NCBI GenBank assembly: GCA_002077045.2
Contig: KZ111155.1
Span: 1-64,000, forward strand
Reading direction: 5' to 3'
Length of the DNA stretch: 64,000 bases
Origin: Rachicladosporium sp. CCFEE 5018
Taxonomy: Eukaryota; Ascomycota; Dothideomycetes; Cladosporiales; Cladosporiaceae
In this document: positions 42,404 through 53,619 of the stretch, one piece after another
Numbering within the stretch: the first letter of the stretch is position 1
Layout of the letters: each line of letters begins with the position of its first letter
The notes under the pieces: model-generated
Told to the model about the DNA's origin: nothing
The model's input: the letters and a program-made list of their open reading frames with translations, nothing else
Database searches by the model: none
Position numbers and translations under genes: made by a program

Positions 42404-43054
42404 ATGGACCATTCCCACATGCACCACGGAGACATGGACATGGGTGACGATCAGCCCATGTGCAGCATGAACGTACTGCTCCTCTCCACTCCGCTGTATC
42501 TCCTGTCTTCCATGTCCTGACCTTATGAGCAGATGCTCTTCACCTGGTCCACCGAAAACCTCTGCATCGTCTTCTCCAGCTGGCGCATAACCAACACGGC
42601 CTCTCTGATCATCTCCCTGGCGGCCATCGTAGCTCTGACAGCGGGCTACGAGGCGCTGCGAGAGGCGTCACGACGCTATGAGACGAGGCTGGAGCAGAGA
42701 GTCGAGGGCATGACTAGTAAGTTTCTCCCGTAAGAAGTAGTGGAGTTGGGGCTTATGAGTCCAGGCCGAAGCGAACGAGGCTCACTATTGTGGGTAGGGC
42801 AGGGGAGAAGCGCGGAGGAGCAGACGGGCAGGGTGGTCAAGGCGGCGTTTTATGGGGTGCAGGTGTTTTATTCGTTCTTTATTATGTGAGTATTGTGTGT
42901 CGATGAGCGTGCGGCCGCTGTGCTGATAGCTTGATGCAGGCTACTGTTCATGACATACAACGGCTGGATCATGCTGGCTGTGGGCTTTGGGGCGTTTCTG
43001 GGCTACTTGCTGTTTGGTGGCTCGAGTGCTACGAAGAGTGCTGCCTGTCACTGA
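42404..43054 (+). CDS. Ctr-family copper transporter
   Basis: Four exons, 42404-42472, 42533-42716, 42765-42885 and 42940-43054, give 162 residues. The N-terminus is Met/His-rich (MDHSHMHHGDMDMGDD), then CSMNMLFTW leads into TM1 (ITNTASLIISLAAIVALTAGYEAL). TM2 carries the essential MxxxM motif (FYSFFIMLLFMTYNGWIM) and TM3 has the GxxxG helix packing motif (GFGAFLGYLLFG). The protein ends near CH. These features define high-affinity Cu(I) import through a trimeric pore, at the plasma membrane or vacuole. The short length and loop are like Ctr2/Ctr3 types. Convergent with ORC3, 51 bp apart. Confidence 0.92.
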
Positions 43055-43105
43055 GGACATCGCGCGCAGTGGCTGCGGCGGCCGCGAGTATATCTATATA
43101 CCCAT

Positions 43106-45197
43106 CTACAGACCCTTCCAAGCCACCTTCGCAATATGGTCTGCTTTCTTCCTCGTGCTTTTCACGAGCCCGAGGTACCGCATTTCCGCCAATCCGCGTT
43201 GGAAGAGTGCCATGAGCTGCTCCTCGTCCTTCTTCCTCTCACTCATCACTGCCTGGAACGCCTGCCAGAGATCGCTGACATTGATTAGACTCCCGGACTC
43301 CAAGTACAGCTGGTACAACACTGCAGTTGCCGGCTGTGTGGCTGAGAGCGTGGCCTCGTCTCCCTGATCCTTGCTTGGTGCACAACACTCACAAGCCAAG
43401 TAGTCGTGCGGTGTCGCTAGTGCGCGTTCAATAGCATGCCGCGGCCTAGGCGTGAATGTCTCCCTGTGTGGCGACTTCAGATCATACAGGAAGATCTCGT
43501 GGTATGGTAGCTTCTGCGCATCGATCAGGGTGGCTGAGAAGTACGCCTCCAGAATGTCAGTGAACCTTCGCACCAACACTGTGTATGCGGCGTCCTGCTT
43601 CGAGAGCTCTGATTTCTGTTTGCTCAGCTGAACCTTCTGCGCCACTACCGTTGTTCGCACAGTCGAGCTACCGATGTCATCCTCGCTGCGTAGGGGTTGC
43701 TGTTTCGCGCCACGCTTACTGCTGGCAGTGAGCTCCATGAGCTCAGTCTGCAGTGCCTGCATTTCCACGACGGTATCGCTTGCGCGCTCATTCCCGAAAG
43801 AAGCAATGGCACCGCGCACGGCATCCAATATCCTAACGACCACCTCTGACGTCGCCTTCCGCAACGAGAGCAGCATTGCCCTGATTAGTGTGGACCCAGC
43901 AAGCTTTCCTGACAGCGCTTGTATGTACAGGCTCGTCTTGAGCGTAGCAGTACCACCTGGCAGAAGCTCTTGTGCCACTCTGATGACTTGTAGCGTCTCA
44001 GTCATCCGGTGCAGCGTTGCCTGGCCGTCACTGATGCACCTTCGCACTTCCTTGAAGAGCTGAGCATCGTTTTCGAGCAGTCCGCGTACTCTGTCGGGCG
44101 CATCTACAATATCTGACTCCATCAGCGATTTGGCATGCTCCCTGAAAGACTCCAGATTTCGCAATGCAATAAAGTGATCTGAAGGTACATCTTTCAGCTT
44201 CAATTCGGGTGCCAGAAAGATGCTCGGCGCGTTTGCGTAGAAGTGTGACATGTACGCATACTGCGCCATCTCCACTACTCCATCTGCACTCGAGATGAAG
44301 TCGCTCTGGCGCTCAAGGGCAGCCGAAAGCAAGCCTGGTCCAATCCACAGCCTGGTGTCCGGGTGGGTGAGTGCCGTGACGATCTGCTGTACTTCTGTAG
44401 AAGACGGCACTGCGTCAAATAGCCTGCCATCTAGGCTCTGTACTGCACCTCGCGATAGTCGCTGCTGCAGGAAGTCGACAGATGTTGCTACATTGATCAG
44501 AAGGACGAAGGGTATGCGACTTCGCCAGCTGCCCAGAAGCTCGATCAGCTCCGAGAGAACGTCACTCGCGATGGCTTCCGTATCGTGCAACGCGATCAAG
44601 ACCTGTTCGATCTTGCGTTCGCGTACGTAGTCTACGAGGATGTGCAAATCGTAGTTCAGTAGACGTCGCCCTTTCCGAGTGGTCGCTACGGCGTCCTCGT
44701 CGTCCTCGTGTTCACCTTGCGTGCTCAATGTCGCGCGTTGTATGAGATGCTTCAGTGCGGCCTTCAAATTGGGCGTTACAGTAGAATCCAACGATACATA
44801 GACCCGTCTGGGCTGCGATCTCAAACCATCCGCGACTCGATTGGCGAGCGAGCCTCGAGACGAGCCACCAGGACCAGTAAGAACGATACCGGTAGGTATG
44901 CGAGTCGACTCAATGCCATTTGCCGGAGTCACTTGCTCGTCCAAGAACCTCGTGACTTCATCCAGACTTTCGTCGTGGACGCTTGACAGTGCATCCTGAT
45001 AATGATCAGAATTGCCCGCGATTGATGGGTAGTGGTGGCCTCCTTACCTCAATTCGAGCCTGCGGGCCAGCCCAGGCTGCTCGGTAGGTCTCTCTACGAA
45101 ATCGCCATGAGGCTTGTAATCCTTGGGGTTTCGTCTTTCGCCGCTTCGCAGGTCGCGTCGCGTCGGGCTCGAAGACGTAGCATTTCTCGTACTCCAT
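43106..45197 (-). CDS. ORC3: Origin recognition complex subunit 3
   Basis: Exon 1 is 45197-45048 and exon 2 is 44995-43106; the 52-nt intron is GTAAGG...TATCAG in phase 0. The protein has 679 residues, within the usual Orc3 range. The start is ATG 45197. Features are the KRRK nuclear signal with the following LQASWRFRRETYRAAW helix, a degenerate AAA+ core (GIVLTGPGGSSRGSLANRV, then PFVLLINVATSVDFLQQRL), the family hallmark AYMSHFYANAPSIFLA, and a C-terminal winged-helix region ending RYLGLVKSTRKKADHIAKVAW. Orc3 is part of the six-subunit complex that marks replication origins. Confidence 0.9.
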
Positions 45198-45509
45198 GAT
45201 CAAGTCTTTGGACGTACTCCTCTGGACGATCTCCTGGTAGCGTACTTCCTGATCAACGTCATCAAGAACGACCGAGCGTATATGGTGAATCGAGGTATCG
45301 TGACTACATGTCGTGCTCGAGAATGAGTGAAGTGATTGGTGCGAGAGCGAGCTGGGCTGGTCAGAGCGCGTCTGCAGTGCCCTGTCACCATCGAATCTGA
45401 ACAGTCACCAGTTCAATAGGCTCAACGAGTACAGTATCTGGTAGACTCTCGGTTCGTGCACAATATGGATTGAACACTGCATGTCGGGTCCTAGCACCCT
45501 CCCAAGAAC
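45198..45509. other. Bidirectional promoter region (ORC3 / OPA3-like)
   Basis: A 312-bp interval between two divergent starts. No gene seen. Confidence 0.5.
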
Positions 45510-46419
45510 ATGTCCCTGACCTTCAAGCTTCTTTCCCTGGCCATCCGAACAGCAGCTAAACCGCTCGGCGTAAGCTCTGACTCCTTGATCCAATGCAATT
45601 ACCATCTCTGATCTTCCTCACTAGAATTCTATAAAACGTCAAGCGAAAGAGCATCCAGGCTTTCGCCATATTGCCGTGACCTCCGCACAATGGGTCCACC
45701 GGGTCGACATGCGTATGCGCCTGGGCATACTTCACGACAATGCAGCTCAGGAGCGAATGGCTGAGCGCGAACGGAAGAAGGAGGAAGACAAGCGCAAAGC
45801 TGCCGAGGTGCCCATAGTACGGACTGAGGAGGAGCAACGGAAGTATCTCGAGGAGCAGGCGAAGGAGGCCGAAAAGGCTGGAGGTGCAACGAAGAAGGAG
45901 GAGAAACCTAAGGTCAACATCAGACCACTTAGCGAGGCAAAGGCGATTGAGCTAGGGGCGAACTTCTTTTCAGAAGCCTTCATCTTTGGCGTGGCTGTGG
46001 GATTGCTTGTCTGGGACAGCTGGAGGAGTCGAAGTAAGGCTAGCGATAGGAGAGACGAGGTTAAGGAGCGGCTTGATACGCTGGAAGCGGAGCTTGAGAG
46101 GATCAGAATAAAGTCTGGACTGGATTTCCCAATCGCCGTGGAGTTGCCAAAGGAGGACACGGCGAGGGCATGGTACAATCCCGTGGGATGGTGGGAAAAG
46201 GTCATGCCTGGAGCTGCCCAGCAGGAAGACACCGAAGTACAGCCCGGGACTGCTGTGCAGGTGATGAAGGCCGATGTCGACTCTGCGACTACGAAAGTTA
46301 CATCAGAGGTGAAGAAGCCAGCATCACCGCAGCAGAAGGAGGTACGGGTCGATGCAGTGCCGTCTAAACCTGGTCCAGCTCGGATCGACACAGTGCCTGC
46401 GAGTAGCAAAACACGATAG
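45510..46419 (+). CDS. OPA3-like mitochondrial protein
   Basis: Exon 1 is 45510-45569 and exon 2 is 45625-46419, joined in phase 0 over a 55-nt intron (GTAAGC...CACTAG), for 284 residues. The first exon encodes the conserved OPA3 start MSLTFKLLSLAIRTAAKPLG, and the second begins NSIKRQAKEHPGFR. A charged coiled coil (MAERERKKEEDKRKAAE) and the OPA3 core LGANFFSEAFIFGVAVGLLVWDSWRS, with a membrane-associated helix, follow, then a coiled coil DEVKERLDTLEAELERI. The C-terminal about 90 residues are a low-complexity extension. OPA3 proteins sit in mitochondrial membranes and affect morphology. Confidence 0.9.
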
Positions 46420-46598
46420 CAGGGGACTCTCTTGTCGTATGTATATATGAAAATACTCAACTCACTCTAGATCGTCTTTCAGGACCATACCAACTGTCAA
46501 GGCAGTCACGAGAATGCTTGGCATAGACCTCACTCCCTCAATCCGAGTCCTTTCATGTACCTTCGGCTGCTGCTGTAGAGGAGAGCACGCTATCCAAG

Positions 46599-47432
46599 AT
46601 GTTCTGCACCTCCCTTCGTCGTCGCCAGCCGTTTGCAGGCGCTGTGCAACAGCTCATCGATACGCCTGGCCTGCGCCTGCGAGGTAGGTTGGCTCTCACC
46701 TTCCGAAGCTCTGTATGAGACTGACGAAATGCACACGCAGAGTACGATCTAGGCACTCATGACCTTGCAATACCGATCGACCCGATCGCCAAAGGCACCA
46801 CGCGACAGCTTCGAGTGATCCTACTCTCACCTGCAGACACGACCAAAAACACGCTGCCAGGGAGTCTGATCCGCATTGAGCGCTCCACAGCTCTGACCGG
46901 CGGCGTGGATCTGGCCATAGTCTTCCTGCTCTCCTACTCTCCTACAGCAGCTAGCTCTGGCACCGGCAACATAGCTGGAATCGAAGGTTACATGGCACTG
47001 CAAGCCGCGCTGTTCGCCCAGCCACACCCACCGATGCTTCCAGTAGCGACCCCAGCTGCACTGCCCACTCTCCTACTTCGCCACGCTGTAGCCCTTGCCC
47101 AGCCAATTCGTGCTCATGAGCCGACAGTAACACCCTTCGAGCTGCTACGACTCTGCACCGCTGCTTCTGCTGAGCAAGGTCAGGCGATGGACCAGCATAC
47201 TGCGTTTCGAATCCCAGATATGTGTCCGAATGTGGCAGCGCTGGCAGAAGCGCTGAGCATCTCCCATGAGATCACTACTGTGAGCGAGTCGAGCTCGCCT
47301 GCGTTCACGATACCCGGACATCTCGGTCATGGCGGAGACTCGGTGAGACCGAGGGAATTGAGGAGCATGGTGGGTGAAGTCGAATTTGCGAATCTCGTGG
47401 ACTTCTGGGCCGAAGAGTGGGTAGTGGAGTAA
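46599..47432 (+). CDS. Conserved hypothetical protein, 258 residues
   Basis: Exon 1 is 46599-46683 and exon 2 is 46741-47432; the 57-nt intron (GTAGGT...CTGAC...CGCAG) joins G|AG in phase 1. The N-terminus (MFCTSLRRRQPFAGAVQQLI) leads into TPGLRLREYDLGTHDLAIPIDP. The core has beta-strand-like hydrophobic stretches (RQLRVILLSP; GVDLAIVFLLSY) and an Ala/Pro-rich region with helices (FELLRLCTAAS). No catalytic motif or membrane helix is certain. I do not recognise the family. It ends just before the convergent membrane-protein gene. Confidence 0.65.
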
Positions 47433-47456
47433 GCGCTCGTTGCTGTGGTAGAAAGC

Positions 47457-49121
47457 TCATGATATGTGTGGCACGTAGCTAGCCCAGCTGGGCACATGCA
47501 GCGCTGAGTCTGGAATGTGCGCCAGCATGACAAAGCACTCATAGACGATGACCGCCCGGCAAAAGACGTACCAATATAAGGGCCCAGTTACCATGAATAG
47601 CCACATCAACATTAAGAAGTGACTGACTGCGTGCATCAACGAACTTTGGTATCCGTCCAAACGCTCGAGTAGCTCGTACAATCCAATACGTACCATGGCG
47701 ATGATCAAGCTGGCAGGTCCGGCCGCAAGGATAGTAATGCAAGCTGCGCGCCACAAACCTGTTTCTGTCGAAGTGGGAAACGGGCCAGCCCAGGCAGTCA
47801 GATGGAGACCTCCATGGCACGCACCTACGATCGAGATTCCAGTAATTAGCCAAAGGGGGTCATGTCTTAATATCGACGACATGTTCTTCGAAACCAAGAT
47901 GTCGGCCAGTGCTTCGCCCAAGGAATGGGAGCCATCGCGTGAGCGCGAGGTCAAGATGTCGTCGCTGAACAGCGGACAACCGAGTTGAAGCATCAAAGTC
48001 GACGCGCGTGATACGCACCGAACGTCACGCTCGGGGACCAATCCCGAGACCTTGATCTTGTTCAAGTACAAGAACAGGGCATTGTTCGAGCAAGTCCAAT
48101 AGGATCCCAGTACCTTGATTACGGTATGGCCGAACGTCGTTCGCAGGTCGTCCTCCAAGAAAGCCTTGATGCTGTCCACTTGACAGAGATCAACATACTG
48201 GGTTCTGGCCTGGGATGGCGCAAGATCAAGCCCCAAGGTTCCCAGGCGAAGCCAAGCACATGCATCCAACGCTTCTGGACTGATCATCAGAGTTGGCTGT
48301 TGCACATCCCGTGGCTTATCCCACCAGACGACAAACAGGCAAAGAGCACACAGCGTGTGTGCGAAGACATTGATCTCCAGTAATGTTATTGATTGTCCTT
48401 GACTGAGCCTGAATAAACACTGGATACAGAAGAAGCCAGCCTGCCAGCAGGTCAAGAGCTTCGCCAACCCATCGGACTTACTCTTGTCGCCGATATATCC
48501 TCGATCCAAGTCTGGTATGAGGTCAGGGCGGAACTCCGCGAGCCACTTGATTGCCTCTACTGACAGAACGGCGCGAGATTGCCCTTCCGCCATAAACTGC
48601 AGTGGCTCTGGTGCGGTATCTTCGAAGGCAAACCCACCCATGGCGGCGTACCAGCTATGGACCTTGGTCCAGCGATTGATCCTCCCATTGCAGTCCTGCT
48701 GCGACTCTGGCAGCGTATCCTTCACTTTCCTCGGAGTCTCCACGAGTAGCGCGATTCTTATCCTCGCTACTAGCTTCGTCCACCAGCGTCGATAGGTATG
48801 TCCGAACGCGACTTGATCATCCATGTACCCTTGCGCTTGCATCACGCAGCTTAGCTCTGTAGCCAGCTTGCGCTGCTGCCAAGCATTCCAAAGTACCATT
48901 TCTGGGACTAAAAGCCCAAGAACCATCCAACTCAGCTTCCGGCATGGTAGTAGATTTCGCTGCTTGCTTTGCTCCGGTATATTGAGGTGAAGTGACGTCC
49001 AGATGCACAGTGACATGGTTATCAGACAGCTGGACAAAATACCGAAAGTACCTCGCAACTGTGGCTCTGCGTGCCACTGCCCGGGCGGCAGCGTCGCCAC
49101 GTTGCCCAAGGGCTGATACAT
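47457..49121 (-). CDS. Fungal multi-pass membrane protein of unknown function
   Basis: A single frame; the first ATG is at 49121 (MYQPLGNVATL), giving about 554 residues. It starts with the hallmark of a large uncharacterised fungal family, QWHAEPQLRGTFGILSSCLITMSLCIWTSLHLNIP. Further blocks are LGLLVPEMVLWNAWQQR, HSWYAAMGGFAFE and a KSKSDGLAKLLTCWQAGFFCIQCLFRL segment, followed by HTLCALCLFVVWWDKP. About six to eight hydrophobic helices are spread through the protein, three of them near the C-terminus. A Cys-rich first helix pair after an extracellular start suggests a surface receptor-like or transporter-like protein, but no function is known. An upstream signal-peptide exon may exist at 49150-49320. 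Confidence 0.75.
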   Translation of the reverse strand: MYQPLGNVATLPPGQWHAEPQLRGTFGILSSCLITMSLCIWTSLHLNIPEQSKQRNLLPCRKLSWMVLGLLVPEMVLWNAWQQRKLATELSCVMQAQGYMDDQVAFGHTYRRWWTKLVARIRIALLVETPRKVKDTLPESQQDCNGRINRWTKVHSWYAAMGGFAFEDTAPEPLQFMAEGQSRAVLSVEAIKWLAEFRPDLIPDLDRGYIGDKSKSDGLAKLLTCWQAGFFCIQCLFRLSQGQSITLLEINVFAHTLCALCLFVVWWDKPRDVQQPTLMISPEALDACAWLRLGTLGLDLAPSQARTQYVDLCQVDSIKAFLEDDLRTTFGHTVIKVLGSYWTCSNNALFLYLNKIKVSGLVPERDVRCVSRASTLMLQLGCPLFSDDILTSRSRDGSHSLGEALADILVSKNMSSILRHDPLWLITGISIVGACHGGLHLTAWAGPFPTSTETGLWRAACITILAAGPASLIIAMVRIGLYELLERLDGYQSSLMHAVSHFLMLMWLFMVTGPLYWYVFCRAVIVYECFVMLAHIPDSALHVPSWASYVPHIS

Positions 49122-49997
49122 CGCGCCTCGGCGCACAGTGATAAAGCAGAGCCTGGCCACCACCTGCTGCTAGTCGTCTCGTCTGTGTGGGCCGCGAAGC
49201 TCGTTCGTGTAGGTCTTCAGATAGTAGGAGGCACACAGGCGGACAAGAGAAAGTAGGAAATCGACATAGCTCCGCAACACGATGTGAAGTGAGTACGAGA
49301 GTGCGCTGCCCCAAGAGTTAGCACGAGAGCAAGACACCGCAGCACGTCACGACCTTCTTTGTATTTGGACGTCTGGACGTCTTGAGCATAGGGACATGCA
49401 AGCCACGTCTCGCATCAACCTACGAGGCCAACTCTGATCAAGAGTAAATTTGGATTCTGTAGGTATGAGCAATAACGGGCCTCGTCTTCGGAATTAGCTC
49501 TGCCGCGTATTTCCAGTATGGCGGTGGAGACTGTGCAGATGGAGAGAAGTACTGATGCACTAGCGGAATGGGTGCAAGGAACTGAAGATTTACCGTACGT
49601 GCCCTGGTGTGCGATTTAGAGGAAGACATCGAGCGACGGATCGCAACAGTGGCGCCAAGATCCTCAAACATCAGTTGTAGATCGGCTACAACAGTGAATC
49701 ATGCGCTATTCAGTCATAAGGAGCCTGACGGCGTGAAACCCCCAAAAATCAAATCACCAGACGGATTCAGGAATGTCGCTGCCGGGGTCGCGAAGTCGGC
49801 TGATAGATAGGCACCAGGCGCGAATGTGCAGCCGGTCTCGAAGACAGGTCCGCAGTCATTGCACTTCGTTACAAGCAACATTCGGGGTACTAAAGTATGC
49901 CATACAACTGAGCTGAGGCTATTCCGAGCCAACCCATACCCATCTCTTCAGATCTCTATCGTCTATGCCCATCCCATGTCCATTATGCTTCCCCATC
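49122..49997. other. Intergenic region
   Basis: About 875 bases between the membrane-protein start and the LETM1-like stop, both on the minus strand. No convincing coding sequence; a missing 5' exon of the membrane protein could lie near 49150-49320. Confidence 0.4.
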
Positions 49998-51578
49998 CTA
50001 TGCCTTCGTCTCCTGCTTCGCCTTGCTCGCCGGCTCCTCCACAGCCGTAGGCGTGCTCGGCTCCTCTACCTTATCCGCCTCGACCTCTCTGGCATTGGCC
50101 TCGCCAGCCTTCATCATCGTTCCCTCCTCCCGCTCATCGTCAATGCTCTCCCGGTCACTAACATGCTCCTTCCCACTCGCTGTCTCCTGCTCGCTCTCCT
50201 CAGCGATCAATTCCTGCTGCTCCTTCAGCACCTCCAATCGCTGCTTGTTCGTCGCTGCGCCCTCGGCTGTGTGTACTTCGAGCTCGATCTCGTGGAATAG
50301 CTCCTCTGGAATGGAGGAGAGGACTGCTTGTAGCGCGTCGAGAAGAGAGTCGAATTCCGTGTCCTTGCCTTGGGCGTACATGAATGCGTTCGAGAGCACT
50401 AGGAGGGTGGAGGGTACGCCGTACTTCAGGCGGAGATCAAGCCAGAGCGTCAGATCATCACGCAGGCGGCCGGGCGACATGCCGTGTGTTCTAAGCCCTC
50501 GCGAAGCACAAGCGGTCTGCAGCTCAGGTACTGACAGCGACTCCACGCCCTCGTATGAAATCGCACGATCGTCGCGCTTGACCTGCATCATACGGCTGCG
50601 GACACCATACCGCAGCATAGCGTCTGTGCCAAAAGTGGAGAGGTTCATATATCTGCAGATACCCACCAATTGCGGCCGAGATAGGTTGTCTAGTGTCAGA
50701 TCGTCCTTGAACAACTTGCACACCTTGATTATGTCGGTCTTCGTAGGCGACTCGCCGGTGGAACGCACTTTGCGAAAGAACTCTGTGAACTCTTCGCGCT
50801 GGGCGTTTACGGCTGAGATGGGAATGCCGGACTCGCGCATTGTGGAGCGCAGGAACTGTGAGACTTCTTTGCGACTAGCTCGCAGGGTGGAGGTCTTCTT
50901 GTCCTTGGACTTTGCGTCTTCGTAGGTTGAGGGGAGCATGTTGGGGAATAACTTTAGTGCTACCGGGAGCAGCAGCTCGGCGAAAGGGACGATGACAAAG
51001 ACCGAGAAGGGCACAAGACGGCCGAGATCTTGCACTGTGCGCTTCAGCTGGCGGTGTTCGCGACGTGTGAGCTCGTAGCCGGCGGCCATTTTGAGGGCTA
51101 GTCGGGAGGAGATCTTGACTTCTGTGGCGAGCAGTTTTGTGCCGTCCCAGTAGTGGTGCACTTCTTTCATGATCTTTTGCCGGATCGTGAGGGTTTTCTT
51201 CTCTTCTTCCTTGCGCGCTAGCTTCTTCTCGTCCTGCTTGTCCGTTGCTGACTTGTCTGCAGCCATCTGTGTGGTGGCATGAGATTCTGCCGCGGATGTG
51301 GGCGGGTGCTCCGTAGGCTGCGCGGCGGGAATGTGGATGTCGGGTGCTTTGCTGCTATCGGCCTTCTTCGCTGGCTGCCTCGTCTGCTGGTCCTTGGGTA
51401 GTGGCTTCTTGGCTTGGTCTGCGTTGAAGCCAGGAGGCGGGAAGTTGCCATCGCCGCTATGTGTGGACGTCTCCGTCGCGTACGCCCGGCGAGGCACCAG
51501 TATGGCGATGGCAGGTAGTTGTCTCCCTATTCGTACATTGCGTGCAAAGGCAGTGCGCGCGCCATTACGAAGCACCAA
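49998..51578 (-). CDS. LETM1/Mdm38-like mitochondrial inner-membrane protein (5' exon unresolved)
   Basis: The frame is open from about 51620 to the stop at 49998 but has no ATG at its 5' end; a TTG at 51578 is the first near-start, so a short upstream exon is expected. The N-terminus is a matrix presequence (GARTAFARNVRIGRQLP, then RRAYATE). After a Lys/Glu-rich linker comes the LETM1 domain: KIMKEVHHYWDGTKLLATEVKIS, then the membrane helix LVPFSVFVIVPFAELLLPVALKLFPNMLPST, and the ribosome-binding-like fold with LSRPQLVGICRYMNLSTFGTDAMLRY and LRTHGMSPGRLRDDLTLWLDL. Such proteins support K+/H+ exchange and couple mitochondrial ribosomes to membrane insertion. The acidic C-terminal tail is a coiled coil. 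Confidence 0.88.
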   Translation of the reverse strand: MVLRNGARTAFARNVRIGRQLPAIAILVPRRAYATETSTHSGDGNFPPPGFNADQAKKPLPKDQQTRQPAKKADSSKAPDIHIPAAQPTEHPPTSAAESHATTQMAADKSATDKQDEKKLARKEEEKKTLTIRQKIMKEVHHYWDGTKLLATEVKISSRLALKMAAGYELTRREHRQLKRTVQDLGRLVPFSVFVIVPFAELLLPVALKLFPNMLPSTYEDAKSKDKKTSTLRASRKEVSQFLRSTMRESGIPISAVNAQREEFTEFFRKVRSTGESPTKTDIIKVCKLFKDDLTLDNLSRPQLVGICRYMNLSTFGTDAMLRYGVRSRMMQVKRDDRAISYEGVESLSVPELQTACASRGLRTHGMSPGRLRDDLTLWLDLRLKYGVPSTLLVLSNAFMYAQGKDTEFDSLLDALQAVLSSIPEELFHEIELEVHTAEGAATNKQRLEVLKEQQELIAEESEQETASGKEHVSDRESIDDEREEGTMMKAGEANAREVEADKVEEPSTPTAVEEPASKAKQETKA

Positions 51579-52187
51579 AGGGGCGAGCTGGCTCGCTGAT
51601 ATCGGTTGTAGGATTATGGATCAGCGGCTGTTGAGCACTGATTAAGGGAGGCAACACTGCAATGCCGAGAGATCTGTGGTGACGAATTGTTGTACAGCGA
51701 TAATGTGGCAGATATTCTTCGACTAAATTGGCCATCTGCACGCGCTTTGAGGCGCGTCGATCAACACTCACTGCTGACGTGACTAATCCTTGCGCCCACG
51801 AACGTGCAACCCTAACCCGATCATTAACAACCCAGTGGACCGCCTTGGAGGTACATGCAGGTCATTGATGCCGTCTACAATCTCACCAGATAATCCGCGA
51901 GCGCTACGCTAAGATTGACAGCAGTAGTAGTGCGCCGCATCAGCATTATTCTCCAGTGAGAGACATACCTAGAGGACAAGTCGATCGCTCAAAGTACCTC
52001 AATTCGTGATAGACTAGCACCTCTTGTTAAGACTTAGAATTACCTCAGGTACAAAGGCAGCAAGTTGTACATCAGATCTCGAGACCTGCGGTTTTCGGGA
52101 CTGTGGAGCTTCATTCTCACCTGGAGTGGCCCAACTGAGCTTCCGATCGATGGCTGTAATGCATGATACACTGTCCCCAATATAGCC
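51579..52187. other. Bidirectional promoter region (LETM1-like / TFB4)
   Basis: About 600 bases. It should contain the missing 5' exon of the LETM1-like gene, with acceptor sites near 51600 (atatcag or gagccag), but I could not fix the donor. No other gene is seen. Confidence 0.45.
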
Positions 52188-53369
52188 ATGAACGCTGTGG
52201 ACGCCACCACGCGAAGCAACGAAGTCGACACCACCGCACCATCTTCGCTTCTCTGCGTCATCTTGGACACGAATCCGCATGCCTGGAACCTACTCTCCTC
52301 ATCATTGCCACTATCGAAAGCACTTGCGAACGTGTTGGTCTTCTTGAACGCGCATCTCGCTATCAACGCCGCGAACAGAGTCGCAGTACTCGCAAGCCAC
52401 ACAGACCGAGCAGTATGGCTCTACCCAACGCCCGACACGCCCGGACCTCAGCGAAGCGACCGGGAACTCAACGACGAGGATCTTGGACTGCCTGACGGCG
52501 GAGCGGTGCAGCCACTTTCAGATGCAGCCAACAAATACCGCCCCTTCGCCCTCGTCGAAAGCGCCATAAAGCGCAACCTCTCCACCCTAATGTCTACCAC
52601 AACCCCCGAAGTCCTGTCCGAAACTCCAACAACAATGATAGCCGGCGCCCTAACCCTGGCTCTAACCCACATCTCCAAGCTCTCGCTCCTCGCCTCCCCA
52701 GTCCAGTCTTCAGCTCAAACAACGCAATCGTCTTTCAACTACTCCGATCCCTCCGCGACCGGAACAGCAGGCTCAAATAACCTCAATCCAAACGCCTCAG
52801 CGGACGCATCCCATGCGACGCAAACACTTACGTCGAGGATCCTGGTGCTGAGTACCTCGCCCGAGAACCCGACGCAGTACATTCCTACGATGAACGCCCT
52901 CTTCGCTGCCCAGCGACTTCAGATACCCATAGACGTCCTTCCGCTCTCACCTCATAGCAAATCGACGTTTCTCCAACAAGCTGCAGATGCAACAGGTGGG
53001 TTATATATACCGTGTACCACACCAATTGCACACGCGGGACTCCTGCAATATCTCATGCTGGCTTTCCTCCCTGACGCCACGTCTCGGAAGAATCTCGTCA
53101 TGCCTGGAGGCAGTGGCGGAGAAGGCGAGGGAGTCGACTTTCGGGCAGCATGTTTCTGTCACAGGAGGATTGTGGACGTGGGGTATGTGTGCAGTATATG
53201 CCTCAGCATCTTCTGTGAGGTTGTCCCAGATGGTGTGTGCTTGACTTGTGGCAGTGTGCTGGCGATGGGGAGTTTTGGGAAGAAGGCTGACGGGCCGAAG
53301 AAGAAGAAAAAGAAGAAGAGGGTAGAGGGAGTGGAGGGCAGTGGTGCTGCAACGCCGATGGAGGTCTAG
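52188..53369 (+). CDS. TFB4: TFIIH subunit Tfb4 (p34)
   Basis: A single exon of 393 residues from ATG 52188. The von Willebrand A-like domain begins with LLCVILDTNPHAWNLL, continues with LANVLVFLNAHLAINAANRVAVLASH and RILVLSTSPENPTQYIPTMNALFAAQRLQIPIDVLPL, and ends before a C4 zinc finger (ACFCHRRIVDVGYVCSICLSIFCEVVPDGVCLTCGSVL). A Lys-rich tail (KKKKKKKR) follows. Tfb4 pairs with Ssl1/p44 in the TFIIH core, which works in promoter opening and nucleotide excision repair. The Ser/Thr-rich insertion at about residues 140-210 is longer than usual. Confidence 0.93.
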   Translation: MNAVDATTRSNEVDTTAPSSLLCVILDTNPHAWNLLSSSLPLSKALANVLVFLNAHLAINAANRVAVLASHTDRAVWLYPTPDTPGPQRSDRELNDEDLGLPDGGAVQPLSDAANKYRPFALVESAIKRNLSTLMSTTTPEVLSETPTTMIAGALTLALTHISKLSLLASPVQSSAQTTQSSFNYSDPSATGTAGSNNLNPNASADASHATQTLTSRILVLSTSPENPTQYIPTMNALFAAQRLQIPIDVLPLSPHSKSTFLQQAADATGGLYIPCTTPIAHAGLLQYLMLAFLPDATSRKNLVMPGGSGGEGEGVDFRAACFCHRRIVDVGYVCSICLSIFCEVVPDGVCLTCGSVLAMGSFGKKADGPKKKKKKKRVEGVEGSGAATPMEV

Positions 53370-53619
53370 ACGTCAAGGTACCTTCAATGTCATCTTAGCG
53401 AGGTGTTAGGGTCGATGAAACTGGCAAGGTCAAAGCAGGTCCTGGTAGTAATGCTACGCTATGCTAGCCGCCTGGTGATGCATATTAGCAAACCCAGGAA
53501 CCCATCTCAGGTCCTCTACCCGAACTCCGCTTCCTCTCATAGGATCATCTGAGCACCTCTCACTGCTATCGCAAACTTCTGGACGAAGTCTCTGGGGACT
53601 TCGTCCCACTTTATGGGTG

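Noticed and set aside
50023..50925. 300-residue plus-strand frame opposite the LETM1-like gene
   Set aside because: Ser/Arg-rich shadow frame without any family motif.
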